A DNA stretch of 37,491 nucleotides from Nitrosomonadales bacterium. GTDB taxonomy: Bacteria > Pseudomonadota > Gammaproteobacteria > Burkholderiales > SG8-39. The notes beneath the pieces were generated by a model, which saw only the letters and a list, made by a program, of their open reading frames with translations, did no database searches and was not told the DNA's origin. Shown in pieces: positions 9,910 to 18,288 of the stretch (position 1 is its first letter; the number at the start of each line of letters is the position of its first letter). Location: assembly GCA_005240145.1 (NCBI GenBank), contig SBAS01000076.1, forward strand, positions 1-37,491. The letters are read 5' to 3'. The translations under genes and the position numbers were made by a program.

Positions 9910-11238
9910 TTGGCGAGTGCACTTCCCGGCGCAGGCAAGACCGCGCGATTCGGCGACCTGAAGAAGCGACTGCTGTTTCTTCTCGGGGCGCTGTTCGTGT
10001 TCCGCATCGGCGCGCACATCCCGGTGCCGGGCATCGACCCCAACGTGCTCGCGGAGCTGTTCAAGGGTCAGTCGGGCGGCATCCTCGGCATGTTCAACAT
10101 GTTTTCCGGCGGCGCCCTGTCGCGCTTCACGATTTTCGCGCTCGGCATCATGCCGTACATCTCCGCCTCGATCATCATGCAGCTCATGACGGCGGTGAGT
10201 CCGCAGCTCGAGCAGCTGCGCAAGGAAGGCGAGACCGGCCGGCGCAAGATCACCCAGTACACCCGCTACGGCACCGTGCTCCTGGCTCTGTTCCAGGCCA
10301 CCGGCATTTCCATCGCGCTCGAATCGCAGGCGAACCTGGTGCTCGACCCGGGCCTCATGTTCCGCATCACGACCGTGACCACCCTGGTGACCGGCACCAT
10401 GTTCCTCATGTGGCTCGGCGAGCAGATCACCGAGCGCGGCCTGGGCAACGGCATTTCAATCATCATTTTCGCGGGCATCGCGGCGGGCCTGCCCAGCGCC
10501 ATCGCCGGCACCCTGGAACTGGTGCGCACCGGCGCCATGCACCCGCTCACGGCGATCCTCATCGCGGTTTCCGTGGTGGCGGTGACCGCCTTCGTCTGCT
10601 TCGTCGAGCGCGGCCAGAGGAAGATCCTGGTGAATTACGCCAAGCGCCAGGTCGGCAACCGCGTCTACGGCGGGCAGAGCTCGCACTTGCCGTTCAAGCT
10701 CAACATGTCGGGCGTGATCCCGCCGATCTTCGCCTCGTCCCTGATCCTGTTTCCCGCCACACTGCTGTCCTGGTTCGGCTCGGCCGAGGGCTTCAACTGG
10801 CTGCGCGACCTGGCCGGCACGCTCTCGCCGGGGCAGCCGATCTACGTCATCTTCTACGGCGCGCTGATCGTGTTCTTCTGCTTTTTCTACACCGCGCTGC
10901 AGTACAACCCGAAGGAAACCGCGGACAACCTGAAGAAGTCTGGCGCCTTCGTGCCGGGCATACGCCCGGGCGAGCAGACCTCGAAATACCTCGAGAAGAT
11001 CCTGACGCGGCTCACGCTGGCCGGCGCGATCTACGTCACGCTGGTGTGCCTGCTGCCCGAATTCCTCATCATGCGCTGGAACGTGCCGTTCTATTTCGGC
11101 GGCACCTCGCTCCTCATCATCGTGGTGGTGACGATGGATTTCATGGCCCAGGTGCAGGCCTACGTGATGACGCACCAGTACGAAAGCCTGCTGAAAAAGG
11201 CGAGCTTCAAGGGTGGCGGCGGATTGCCGGCCCGCTAG
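9910..11238 (+). CDS. secY: Protein translocase subunit SecY
   Basis: SecY is the channel-forming subunit of the Sec translocon in the inner membrane. The 442-residue product has about ten hydrophobic membrane segments, beginning [29 protein letters not shown], with conserved [14 protein letters not shown], the cytosolic loop [25 protein letters not shown], and [29 protein letters not shown] at 9910 is the best start: it is 8-9 bases after AAGGA and gives the usual short N-terminus. In many betaproteobacteria infA follows secY; here rpmJ follows after 17 bases. Confidence 0.97.
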   Translation: MASALPGAGKTARFGDLKKRLLFLLGALFVFRIGAHIPVPGIDPNVLAELFKGQSGGILGMFNMFSGGALSRFTIFALGIMPYISASIIMQLMTAVSPQLEQLRKEGETGRRKITQYTRYGTVLLALFQATGISIALESQANLVLDPGLMFRITTVTTLVTGTMFLMWLGEQITERGLGNGISIIIFAGIAAGLPSAIAGTLELVRTGAMHPLTAILIAVSVVAVTAFVCFVERGQRKILVNYAKRQVGNRVYGGQSSHLPFKLNMSGVIPPIFASSLILFPATLLSWFGSAEGFNWLRDLAGTLSPGQPIYVIFYGALIVFFCFFYTALQYNPKETADNLKKSGAFVPGIRPGEQTSKYLEKILTRLTLAGAIYVTLVCLLPEFLIMRWNVPFYFGGTSLLIIVVVTMDFMAQVQAYVMTHQYESLLKKASFKGGGGLPAR

Positions 11239-11255
11239 ATCAAGGAGATCTGCAC

Positions 11256-11369
11256 ATGAAAGTGATGGCTTCAGTGAAGAAAATCTGCCGCAACTGCAAA
11301 ATCGTGCGGCGCAAGCGCGTGGTACGGGTCATTTGCACCGATCCGCGGCACAAGCAACGTCAAGGATGA
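11256..11369 (+). CDS. rpmJ: 50S ribosomal protein L36
   Basis: A 37-residue zinc-ribbon protein, easily missed because of its size: [15 protein letters not shown] followed by [22 protein letters not shown]. The ligands C11, C14, C27 and H32 are all present, so this is the zinc-binding form. AAGGAG at 11242-11247 lies 8 bases before the ATG. The stop codon is covered by the left arm of the inverted repeat at 11366-11403. Confidence 0.97.
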   Translation: MKVMASVKKICRNCKIVRRKRVVRVICTDPRHKQRQG

Positions 11370-11403
11370 CGTGCAGGACGACGCTCGCGTCGTTTCGCGT
11401 CAT
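11366..11403 (+). terminator. Long two-part inverted repeat after rpmJ
   Basis: The outer arms ATGACG (11366-11371) and CGTCAT (11398-11403) enclose an inner perfect hairpin, ACGACG-CTCG-CGTCGT (11378-11393), separated by small internal loops. The structure overlaps the rpmJ stop and is followed by TTTAAGTT, a poor T-run. It lies directly before the rpsM promoter, so it may end or slow spc transcription, or act as an attenuator. The pairing is certain and the terminator role uncertain. Confidence 0.45.
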
Positions 11404-11408
11404 TTAAG

Positions 11409-11438
11409 TTGATAAGACCTTGAGAATATTGATATAAT
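11409..11438 (+). promoter_or_regulatory. Strong sigma70-type promoter of the alpha operon
   Basis: TTGATA (11409-11414), an 18-base spacer and a perfect TATAAT (11433-11438). Transcription would begin near 11445, leaving about 20 bases before the rpsM ATG with GGAAAG as ribosome site. The region is strikingly AT-rich for this chromosome. It is the best promoter in the window and would allow rpsM-rpsK-rpsD-rpoA-rplQ to be transcribed apart from the spc genes. Confidence 0.75.
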
Positions 11439-11464
11439 TTCAGGTTCCGCGGAAAGAAAACGCT

Positions 11465-11845
11465 ATGGCCCGTATTGCAGGCATCAACATTCCGAACCAC
11501 CAGCACGCCAGCATCGCGCTCACCGCGATCTATGGCATCGGCCGCTCGCGCGCGAAGACGATCTGCGTCGGCTCCGGCATCGAGCCGAACCGCAAGATCA
11601 AGGACCTCACCGACGCGGAGATGGACCGGCTGCGCGAGAGCATCACGCGCCTGACGGTCGAGGGCGACCTGCGCCGCGAAGTGCAGATGTCGGTCAAGCG
11701 CCTGATCGACCTGGGCTGCTACCGCGGCTCGCGCCACCGCAAGGGGCTGCCAGTGCGCGGCCAGCGCACGAAAACCAACGCCCGCACGCGCAAAGGCCCG
11801 CGCAAGGCCGCAGTGAAGCAGAACGCGCCAGCCGGCAAGATTTGA
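11465..11845 (+). CDS. rpsM: 30S ribosomal protein S13
   Basis: S13 lies at the top of the 30S head and forms bridges with L5. The 126 residues start [31 protein letters not shown] and include [47 protein letters not shown], followed by a slightly long C-terminus (E. coli 118 aa). It is the first gene after the strong promoter. A 42-base gap with AAAGAAC separates it from rpsK. Confidence 0.98.
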   Translation: MARIAGINIPNHQHASIALTAIYGIGRSRAKTICVGSGIEPNRKIKDLTDAEMDRLRESITRLTVEGDLRREVQMSVKRLIDLGCYRGSRHRKGLPVRGQRTKTNARTRKGPRKAAVKQNAPAGKI

Positions 11846-11887
11846 TAGACCAGAACCCACGAAAAGGCACTTTCAGAAAGAACTGCC

Positions 11888-12313
11888 ATGGCGAGTAAAA
11901 CACCCCCCTCCGGACAACAGCTGCAGCAGACTGCCGCGGCGCGCGCGCGCAAGAAGGTGAAGAAGAACGCCGCCGAGGGCATCGCCCACGTGCACGCTTC
12001 CTTCAACAACACCATCGTCACGATCACCGATCGCCAGGGCAATACGCTGTCCTGGGCGACCTCGGGCAATGCCGGCTTCAAGGGCTCGCGCAAGTCCACG
12101 CCGTTCGCCGCGCAGATGGCGGCCGAGCGCGCCGGGCGCGCGGCGCAGGAATGCGGCGTCAAGAACATCGAAGTGCGCATCAAGGGACCGGGGCCGGGCC
12201 GCGAGTCCGCGGTGCGCGCGCTCAACGCGATCGGCCTGAAGATCGGCTCGATCGCCGACGTCACCCCCGTGCCGCACAACGGCTGCCGCGCGCCGAAGCG
12301 GCGCCGGGTTTAA
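11888..12313 (+). CDS. rpsK: 30S ribosomal protein S11
   Basis: S11 shapes the platform and the mRNA exit region. The 141-residue product has the conserved [47 protein letters not shown] and [14 protein letters not shown], ending [12 protein letters not shown]. It is about 12 residues longer than E. coli S11, all at the N-terminus ([15 protein letters not shown]). Asn in PHNGCR is the site that forms isoaspartate in other bacteria. Confidence 0.98.
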   Translation: MASKTPPSGQQLQQTAAARARKKVKKNAAEGIAHVHASFNNTIVTITDRQGNTLSWATSGNAGFKGSRKSTPFAAQMAAERAGRAAQECGVKNIEVRIKGPGPGRESAVRALNAIGLKIGSIADVTPVPHNGCRAPKRRRV

Positions 12314-12322
12314 GGAGAAAGC

Positions 12323-12952
12323 ATGGCCAGGAATCTCGACGCGAAGTGCCGTCAATGCCGCCGGGAGGGCGAGAAGCTCTTCCTCAAGGGCGAAAAGTGC
12401 TTCACCGACAAATGCGCCATCGAGCGGCGCGGCTACGCTCCAGGCCAGCACGGCCAGAAGAGCGGCGCGCGCCTCTCCGACTACGGCAAGCAGCTGCGCG
12501 AGAAGCAGAAGACGCGCCGCATCTACGGCGTGCTCGAGCGCCAGTTCCGCAAGACCTACGCCGAGGCGTCACGCTCCAAGGGTGTGACCGGCGAGCGCCT
12601 GCTGCAGCTGCTTGAGACGCGCCTCGACAACGTCGCCTACCGCATGGGCTTCGGCGCCTCGCGCAGTGAAGCGCGCCAGGTGGTGCGGCACAACGGCGTG
12701 CTCGTCAATGGCAAGCGCGTCAACATTCCGTCTTACGAGGTCAGCCCCGGCGATGTGATCGAAGTCGCCGACAAGGCAAAGGCGCAGCTGCGCATCAAGG
12801 CGTCTTCCGAGGCGGCCGAGTCGCGCGGCGTTCCCGAGTGGATCGAAATGGACACCAAGGCGCTGAAGGGGAAATTCAAGTCGCTTCCGGCGCGCGCCGA
12901 CATGTCCTCCACGATCAACGAGAGCCTGATCATCGAACTGTACTCGAAGTAA
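12323..12952 (+). CDS. rpsD: 30S ribosomal protein S4, zinc-ribbon (four-cysteine) form
   Basis: S4 starts 30S assembly and in E. coli represses the alpha operon. The 209 residues have the S4 core ([67 protein letters not shown]). The N-terminus reads [20 protein letters not shown] and carries C9, C12, C26 and C31, a CxxC...CxxxxC zinc ribbon as in Thermus S4. E. coli and common betaproteobacterial S4 have lost most of these cysteines. Position in the operon is standard. Confidence 0.98.
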   Translation: MARNLDAKCRQCRREGEKLFLKGEKCFTDKCAIERRGYAPGQHGQKSGARLSDYGKQLREKQKTRRIYGVLERQFRKTYAEASRSKGVTGERLLQLLETRLDNVAYRMGFGASRSEARQVVRHNGVLVNGKRVNIPSYEVSPGDVIEVADKAKAQLRIKASSEAAESRGVPEWIEMDTKALKGKFKSLPARADMSSTINESLIIELYSK

Positions 12953-12973
12953 GCAAGCAACCAGGAAAGCCCC

Positions 12974-13957
12974 ATGCCCCAGACCGGATTTCTCAAGCCG
13001 CGCATCGTCGATGTGCAGAACCTTTCCCCGTCGCACGCCAAGGTGACAATGGAGCCTTTCGAGCGCGGCTACGGCCACACGCTGGGCAACGCCCTGCGCC
13101 GGGTGCTGCTCTCGTCGATGCCGGGTTATGCGCCCACCGAAGTGCAGATCGCGAACGTGGTGCACGAGTACTCGACGCTCGACGGCGTGCGCGAGGACAT
13201 CGTCGACATCCTGCTCAACCTCAAGGGCGTGGTGTTCCGCCTGCACAACCGCGACGAAGCCATCCTGACGCTGAAGAAGAAGGGCGAGGGCCCGGTCACG
13301 GCCGGCGACATCGAGCCTTCGCACGACGTCGAGGTGGTCAATCCCGGGCACGTCATCGCCAACCTTTCGGCCGGCGGCAAGATCGAGCTGCAGCTCAAGG
13401 TCGAAGGCGGCCGCGGCTACGTCCCCGGCAACATGCGCTACCTGCCGGAGGAGACCAAGGGCATCGGCCGCATCGTGCTCGACGCTTCCTTCAGCCCGGT
13501 GCGCCGCGTTTCCTACCTGGTCGACTCGGCGCGCGTCGAGCAGCGCACCGACCTGGACAAGCTGATCCTCGACATCGAGACCAATGGCGCCATCGAGCCC
13601 GAAGAAGCGGTGCGCTATGCGGCCCGCATCCTGGTGGACCAGTTCTCGGTATTCGCGCAGCTCGAAGGCACGGCGCTGCCCACCGAAGAGAAGAAGGCGG
13701 TCGCGGTCGACCCGATCCTGCTGCGCCCGGTCGACGACCTCGAACTCACCGTGCGTTCGGCCAACTGCCTCAAGGCCGAGAACATCTATTACATCGGCGA
13801 CCTGATCCAGCGCACCGAAACCGAGCTGCTGAAGACGCCGAACCTGGGGCGCAAGTCGCTCAACGAAATCAAGGAAGTGCTCGCCTCGCGCGGGCTGACG
13901 CTGGGCATGAATCTGGAGAACTGGCCGCCGGCCGGGCTCGAGCACCACAGGACCTAA
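12974..13957 (+). CDS. rpoA: DNA-directed RNA polymerase subunit alpha
   Basis: The 327-residue product has the N-terminal assembly domain ([30 protein letters not shown], residues about 31-60) and the C-terminal domain from about residue 250. In the latter [23 protein letters not shown] contains the Arg equivalent to E. coli Arg265 that contacts UP-element DNA and activators. [23 protein letters not shown] closes the domain. Length is normal (E. coli 329). CAGGAAAGC precedes the ATG. Confidence 0.98.
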   Translation: MPQTGFLKPRIVDVQNLSPSHAKVTMEPFERGYGHTLGNALRRVLLSSMPGYAPTEVQIANVVHEYSTLDGVREDIVDILLNLKGVVFRLHNRDEAILTLKKKGEGPVTAGDIEPSHDVEVVNPGHVIANLSAGGKIELQLKVEGGRGYVPGNMRYLPEETKGIGRIVLDASFSPVRRVSYLVDSARVEQRTDLDKLILDIETNGAIEPEEAVRYAARILVDQFSVFAQLEGTALPTEEKKAVAVDPILLRPVDDLELTVRSANCLKAENIYYIGDLIQRTETELLKTPNLGRKSLNEIKEVLASRGLTLGMNLENWPPAGLEHHRT

Positions 13958-13982
13958 ATACAGTACAGAACAGGAAAGCGCC

Positions 13983-14408
13983 ATGCGTCACGGTCACGGA
14001 CTACGCAAACTCAACCGCACCACGAGTCACCGGCTCGCCATGTTCCGCAACATGGCGAATTCGCTGCTGACGCACGAGCAGATCACGACCACGCTGCCCA
14101 AGGCGAAGGAACTGCGCCGCGTCGTCGAGCCGATGATCACGCTGGGCAAGACCGCGACGCTCGCCAACCGGCGCCTCGCCTATGACCGCCTGCGCGATCG
14201 CGACACCGTGTCCAAGCTCTTCGGCGAGCTCGGACCGCGCTACGCCAAGAGGAAGGGCGGCTACCTGCGCATCCTCAAGAACGGCTTCAGGAAGGGCGAC
14301 AACGCGCCCCTCGCGCTGGTGAGCCTGCTGGACCGTCCGGACCTCGCGGCCGCACCCGCTAAAGACGGGAAGAAGAGCGAAAGCAAGGAAGTAGCCAAGG
14401 CCGCTTGA
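13983..14408 (+). CDS. rplQ: 50S ribosomal protein L17
   Basis: L17 lies near the tunnel exit. The core is classical: [56 protein letters not shown] and [32 protein letters not shown]. After residue about 121 a short Lys/Ser/Ala tail brings the length to 141 (E. coli 127). CAGGAAAGCGCC precedes the ATG. It ends the ribosomal region and faces the convergent glycerate kinase gene 20 bases on. Confidence 0.98.
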   Translation: MRHGHGLRKLNRTTSHRLAMFRNMANSLLTHEQITTTLPKAKELRRVVEPMITLGKTATLANRRLAYDRLRDRDTVSKLFGELGPRYAKRKGGYLRILKNGFRKGDNAPLALVSLLDRPDLAAAPAKDGKKSESKEVAKAA

Positions 14409-14422
14409 AGCGGTCGGCTAAT

Positions 14423-14442
14423 TCCTGATCAGCTGATCAGGA
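14423..14442. terminator. 20-base perfect palindrome between convergent rplQ and glycerate kinase
   Basis: TCCTGATCAG is followed directly by its own reverse complement. The repeat lies 14 bases after the rplQ stop and contains the glycerate kinase stop codon (14429-14431) read from the other strand. As RNA it would give a hairpin of about 8 bp in both directions, so a shared terminator is plausible, but no T-run follows on either strand. A protein-binding site is the alternative. Confidence 0.45.
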
Positions 14443-15703
14443 TCGCGCGGTAATCGTTGACGTTGGTGCGGGTGGGCCCCGTTACCACCAGGTCCCCCAG
14501 CGCGGAGAAGAAACCGTAGCTGTCGTGGTCGGCGAGCAGCTGGCGCGGGTCGAAGTTCTGCGCGCGAGCGCGCGCCAGCGAGTCGGGGCCGAGCAGGGCG
14601 CCGGCATTGTCCTCGCTGCCGTCGATGCCGTCGGTGTCGGCGGCGATCGCGTGCACGCCATCCATGCCGGCGAGCTCGACGCCGAGCGAGAGCAGGAACT
14701 CCGCGCAGCGCCCGCCGCGCCCGCTGGCGTCGCGCACGCTCACCGTACATTCACCCCCTGAAAGCAGTGCAACCGGCGGCTTGAACGGCGTGCCGTAGGC
14801 GCGGATGTCGCGCACGAGCGCGGCCATCACCTTGGCGACCTCCCTTGCCTCGCCGGTGACCGAGTCGCCGAGGATCACCGGCACGACGGCGCTCTCCTCG
14901 AAGACCTTTGCTGCTGCTTCCATGGAGCCGCGCGAGGTGGCGATGACCCTGCTCGCGACGTTCTTGAAGACCGCCGAGCCGGGCTTGGGCGTTTCGTCGC
15001 GCTCGCCGCGCAACCCGGCGATCAGATGCCTGAGCACGGCCGGCGGCGGCTTGACGCCGAAGCGGTTCAGGATGGTCACCGCGTCCTGGAACGTGGTCGG
15101 ATCCGGCGAGCAGGGCCCGGAGGCGATGTGCGTGGCGTTGTCGCCCGCCACGTCCGAGATGATCAGCGTATGCACCGGCGCCTTGCAGGCGGCCGCAAGC
15201 CACCCGCCCTGGATCTGCGACAGGTGCTTCCTGACCGTGTTGATCTCCTGGATCGCGGCGCCGCTCCTGAGCAGGTCGCGCGTCACCGCGCGCAGGTCCG
15301 CGATCGTCACGCCCTCCACCGGAAGCGAGAGCAGCGCCGAGCCGCCCCCGGAGAGCAGCGCCAGCAGCATGTCCATCGGCTTAATCGCGCGCGCTGCGCC
15401 CAGCATTTCACGCGCCGCGGTTTCGCCGGCCTCATCGGGCATCGGATGGCCGCCCTCGACCCAGCGCAGGCGCTCGAGGGGCAACGCATGGCCGTAGCGG
15501 GTCAGCGCGATGCCGAAGAGCTTCTTGTCGGCGGGCCAGTTCTGCTCCACCGCCAGCGCCATCGAGGCGGCGGCCTTGCCCGCCGCGAGCACCAGCGTGC
15601 GCCCGTCCGGCGGCGGCGGCAGGTGCGCCGGCAGGATCTTGAGAGGATCGGCCGCGGCGACCGCGGCGCGAAAGCTCGCTTCGAGTAGCTCCCGAGGCGT
15701 CAG
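14429..15703 (-). CDS. Glycerate kinase, MOFRL/DUF4147 family
   Basis: The product resembles the GckA/TtuD family, which phosphorylates glycerate (to 2-phosphoglycerate in studied members) and links glyoxylate, serine and tartrate routes to glycolysis. The N-terminal domain has VLAAGKAAASMALAVE and LLALLSGGGSALLSLP; further on come NTVRKHLSQIQGGWLA and IISDVAGDNATHIASGP. The MOFRL domain at the end has LLSGGECTVSVR, GRGGRCAEFLLSL and AADTDGIDGSEDNAGA. Homology begins at LTPRELLEASFRAAV, but no ATG, GTG or TTG fits there. The best start is a CTG at 15703-15701 that overlaps the upstream stop (CTGA) and has GGAG 8 bases before it; that gives 424 residues, the family length. Start uncertain, family sure. 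Confidence 0.88.
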   Translation of the reverse strand: MTPRELLEASFRAAVAAADPLKILPAHLPPPPDGRTLVLAAGKAAASMALAVEQNWPADKKLFGIALTRYGHALPLERLRWVEGGHPMPDEAGETAAREMLGAARAIKPMDMLLALLSGGGSALLSLPVEGVTIADLRAVTRDLLRSGAAIQEINTVRKHLSQIQGGWLAAACKAPVHTLIISDVAGDNATHIASGPCSPDPTTFQDAVTILNRFGVKPPPAVLRHLIAGLRGERDETPKPGSAVFKNVASRVIATSRGSMEAAAKVFEESAVVPVILGDSVTGEAREVAKVMAALVRDIRAYGTPFKPPVALLSGGECTVSVRDASGRGGRCAEFLLSLGVELAGMDGVHAIAADTDGIDGSEDNAGALLGPDSLARARAQNFDPRQLLADHDSYGFFSALGDLVVTGPTRTNVNDYRAILIS

Positions 15704-16365
15704 CCGAAGCGCTCCGTGGCAGCCGCGTCGCCCATGCCGCCCCCGGCCGCTTCGCGGCCGGCCTGGACAAGCACCGGGTACACCTCGCGAAACGTCTGCA
15801 TGATCAGCGCCACCGGCACGTCGGCGTGGCTGCCCCGGTCGCGCAGGTACTCCATGTGGCGGCGCTCCTCCTCGTCGAAGGGATGGAAGATGGAGTCCTC
15901 GCGGCCGTCGAACTCGAGCGGCTTGACGCGAAAGCGCCGGCACAGCTCGACGTTGAACGCGGGCGTCGCCTTCACCCATTTGCCTTCGAGCAGCAGCTCG
16001 GCGTAGCCGTGGTAGACGAAGAGGTCGGTGCCCATGCGCTCGCGCAGGGCGGGCGTGGTGAGGTGGTTCTTCACGTCGGCGAACCCGACGCGCGCCTGGA
16101 TGCCCGCGGCGCGCGCGCAGGCGGCGAGCAGCGCCGCCTTGCCGATGCAGAAGCGTTCGCCCGCGGTGATGCAGCGCGAGGCCTGGAAGGTCTCTTCCCT
16201 GGAAAAATCGAGGAACGGGTTGTAGCGGATGCCGTCGCGCACCGCGTAGTAGAGCGCCACGGCCCGCTCTGTGTCGGTTTTCCCGGAAGAATTCTTCCTG
16301 GCAAAGGCCACGACGGCCGGGTGGTCGCTGTCGATGTAGCGCGCGGGGCGCAGGAATTCATTCAT
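15700..16365 (-). CDS. Transglutaminase-like (papain-fold) protein
   Basis: A 221-residue protein starting MNEFLRPARYIDSDHP. It has the transglutaminase-like core: the nucleophile region GERFCIGKAALLAACARAAGIQARVGFADV (C73) and the His region DLFVYHGYAELLLEGKWVKATPAFN (H119). The acid usually found after the W of the third motif (as in LDPT) is replaced here by ATPAFN, so N138 or another residue may take its place. Such proteins can be proteases, amidases or inactive. No signal peptide is seen, so it is probably cytoplasmic. Both ends overlap neighbours by 4 bases (ATGA upstream, CTGA downstream), tying it to the hydrolase and glycerate kinase. Substrate unknown. Confidence 0.85.
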   Translation of the reverse strand: MNEFLRPARYIDSDHPAVVAFARKNSSGKTDTERAVALYYAVRDGIRYNPFLDFSREETFQASRCITAGERFCIGKAALLAACARAAGIQARVGFADVKNHLTTPALRERMGTDLFVYHGYAELLLEGKWVKATPAFNVELCRRFRVKPLEFDGREDSIFHPFDEEERRHMEYLRDRGSHADVPVALIMQTFREVYPVLVQAGREAAGGGMGDAAATERFG

Positions 16366-17210
16366 TGGTCGAGTTTCATGAGCCGGCGCGCGCCGGCGAA
16401 GAGCGCGCTGGAGGGGTCGGCGAGCCCGTCTACGACCGAGAAATGGTGCGTGCCCGGCATCGGAATGTCGCCTGCGAAGGCGCCGCGCCAGCGCTCGCCG
16501 AGCAGGGCGTTCTGGCGGTGGAATTCCGAGCTCTCGTCGCCGCCGACGCAGCTCATCACCGGTGCGCGCGACGCCGCGGGCATGAATATCGGCGAGACGC
16601 GGATCGCCGCCTCCTCGTCCAGGCGCAGGTCGCCGTTCAGCCAGTCGACCTGGACCATCGGCCGCAGGTCGTAGATGCCGCTGATGGCAAGGCCGCCCTT
16701 GTAGAGATCTTTGGGCAGCCACTTGTCGAAGGCGGGCCAGATCGCCGTCATCATCATCGCGGTAAGGTGCCCGCCCGCCGAGTGGCCGCCGACGTAGAGC
16801 CGGTCCTCGTCCATGCCGTACTCCTCGGCGTGCAGCCACAGCCAGCGGCTCGCGCGCAGCATCTGGCGCACGATTTCCTCCACGCTCACGCGCGGGCACA
16901 GGTCGTAGTTCACCACCGCAAGAGAGACGCCGGAGCCGACCCAGGCGGGAGCAAGGTAGGAAAAATCCTTCTTGTCGAGCGAGCGCCAGTAGCCGCCGTG
17001 GATGAACAGCATGCAGCTGCCGTCGCCCTTGCGCGAGGGGAAAAGGTCGATCGTCTCGCCGGGCGCCTCGCCGTAGCGCAGGTCCAGATGGCAGGTCATG
17101 GTCGCGCGCGCACGTGCTGAATCCCGCGCCCAGCGCTCGAGATAGGCGGGGTGGTCGGGAACCAGTACGCGGTTGTTGTACTCGCGGGAATAAAACGCCG
17201 AATCCGTCAT
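16362..17210 (-). CDS. Alpha/beta hydrolase, kynurenine-formamidase-like
   Basis: The start ATG at 17210-17208 overlaps the upstream stop and gives 282 residues beginning MTDSAFYSREYNNRVL. The oxyanion motif HGGYW (71-75) is the form typical of arylformamidases, the nucleophile elbow is GGHSAGGHL with S144, and D225 (GGDES) and H255/H256 (GTHHF) complete a likely triad. There is no signal peptide. Family members hydrolyse N-formylkynurenine or other small amides and esters. Inside an aromatic catabolic operon a role on an aromatic amide, ester or thioester intermediate is possible; exact substrate unknown. Confidence 0.85.
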   Translation of the reverse strand: MTDSAFYSREYNNRVLVPDHPAYLERWARDSARARATMTCHLDLRYGEAPGETIDLFPSRKGDGSCMLFIHGGYWRSLDKKDFSYLAPAWVGSGVSLAVVNYDLCPRVSVEEIVRQMLRASRWLWLHAEEYGMDEDRLYVGGHSAGGHLTAMMMTAIWPAFDKWLPKDLYKGGLAISGIYDLRPMVQVDWLNGDLRLDEEAAIRVSPIFMPAASRAPVMSCVGGDESSEFHRQNALLGERWRGAFAGDIPMPGTHHFSVVDGLADPSSALFAGARRLMKLDQ

Positions 17211-18256
17211 CCGTCGCGCTGCTCCCGCCACAGGCCCAAAGCGAGTTGTGCTGGCCGGTCGGAGTAGGAGAACAGTACGCATTCCTCCTTCGTCTCCAGC
17301 GTCACCGGATGCCAGGACGGGGCAACGAACGTGTCCTTCGGGCCGAAACTGAATTCTTCACCGCCGATGCTGACCTTGCCCTTGCCCTCGGCGACCTGGA
17401 ACACGGTGCCGTCGGTCGAGCGATAAGGGCTGGTGCGGAAGCCCTTGGGCAGCAGCTGGATGAAGGTGCCGATCGTCGGCATGGCGGGCCCGCCCGTGAG
17501 CGGATTGGTGAACTCCAGTTTCCAGCCATGGCAGGCATCGGGATCGCCCTCCTTGGCGAGCTTCGACAGCGTTTCGCGGCTGCGGCTGTAGGGGTAGCTG
17601 AAGATCGGCGAGGTCTTGCCGAAGGGCGCCACCGCGCCCAGGGGCTTCAAGTTGTTGCCGTAGCGCGCAAGGGACGCGCCCTCGCCACGCGAGATCGGTT
17701 GCACCTCCTCGGGGTAGGGCTCGTGGAACTGCGCCGCGAAGGCGCGCAGGATCGGCAGGTCGAGGCCGTCCAGCCAGATGACCGGCTCCGAGCCGGGATT
17801 GCCGTGGTCGTGCCAGGTCCAGGAGGGCGTGATGATGAAGTCGCCCGGATTCATCATGCTGCGCTCGCCATCCACCGCGGTGTAGGCGCCCGTGCCTTCG
17901 ACCACGAAGCGCAGCGCCGATTGCGTGTGGCGGTGGCTGGGCGCGACCTCGCCGGGCAGGATCAGCTGCAGCCCTGCAAACAGACTCTGCGTGATGCAGG
18001 ATTCGCCGCGCATGCCCGGGTTCTGCAGCACCAGCACGCGCCTGAGCGCTTCTTTCGCGGTGATGAGCCTGCCTGCTTCCATCAGGTAAGGCCGCGAATC
18101 GGCCCATTTCCAGATCGCGGGCTTGCACCGCGTCACCGGCTGGTCGGGAATCAGCTCGTGGTAGACCTCCCAGAGCGGGGCGAAATTGTGCTTTTCTATC
18201 TTTCGATAGAGATCCTGCCGCGCGGCACCGAGGTCGGGCTTGGGGACGCTTGCCAT
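17207..18256 (-). CDS. Gentisate 1,2-dioxygenase-like bicupin
   Basis: A 349-residue bicupin with the gentisate dioxygenase pattern: PSHRHTQSALRFVVEG (Fe ligands H108 and H110), GAYTAVDGERSMMNPGDFIITPSWTWHDHGN (third ligand H149) and WLDGLDLP. The second cupin near the C-terminus (GTVFQVAEGKGKVSIGG, DTFVAPSWHPVTL) is non-metal as usual. The family opens the ring of gentisate to maleylpyruvate; close relatives act on salicylate or 1-hydroxy-2-naphthoate, so the substrate is not proven. GGAG stands before the ATG. It lies 32 bases downstream of iorB and overlaps the hydrolase gene. No maleylpyruvate isomerase or fumarylpyruvate hydrolase is in the window. Confidence 0.88.
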   Translation of the reverse strand: MASVPKPDLGAARQDLYRKIEKHNFAPLWEVYHELIPDQPVTRCKPAIWKWADSRPYLMEAGRLITAKEALRRVLVLQNPGMRGESCITQSLFAGLQLILPGEVAPSHRHTQSALRFVVEGTGAYTAVDGERSMMNPGDFIITPSWTWHDHGNPGSEPVIWLDGLDLPILRAFAAQFHEPYPEEVQPISRGEGASLARYGNNLKPLGAVAPFGKTSPIFSYPYSRSRETLSKLAKEGDPDACHGWKLEFTNPLTGGPAMPTIGTFIQLLPKGFRTSPYRSTDGTVFQVAEGKGKVSIGGEEFSFGPKDTFVAPSWHPVTLETKEECVLFSYSDRPAQLALGLWREQRDG

Positions 18257-18288
18257 GGAAGGCTCCTGAAACTCGCGAGAAAACGATT

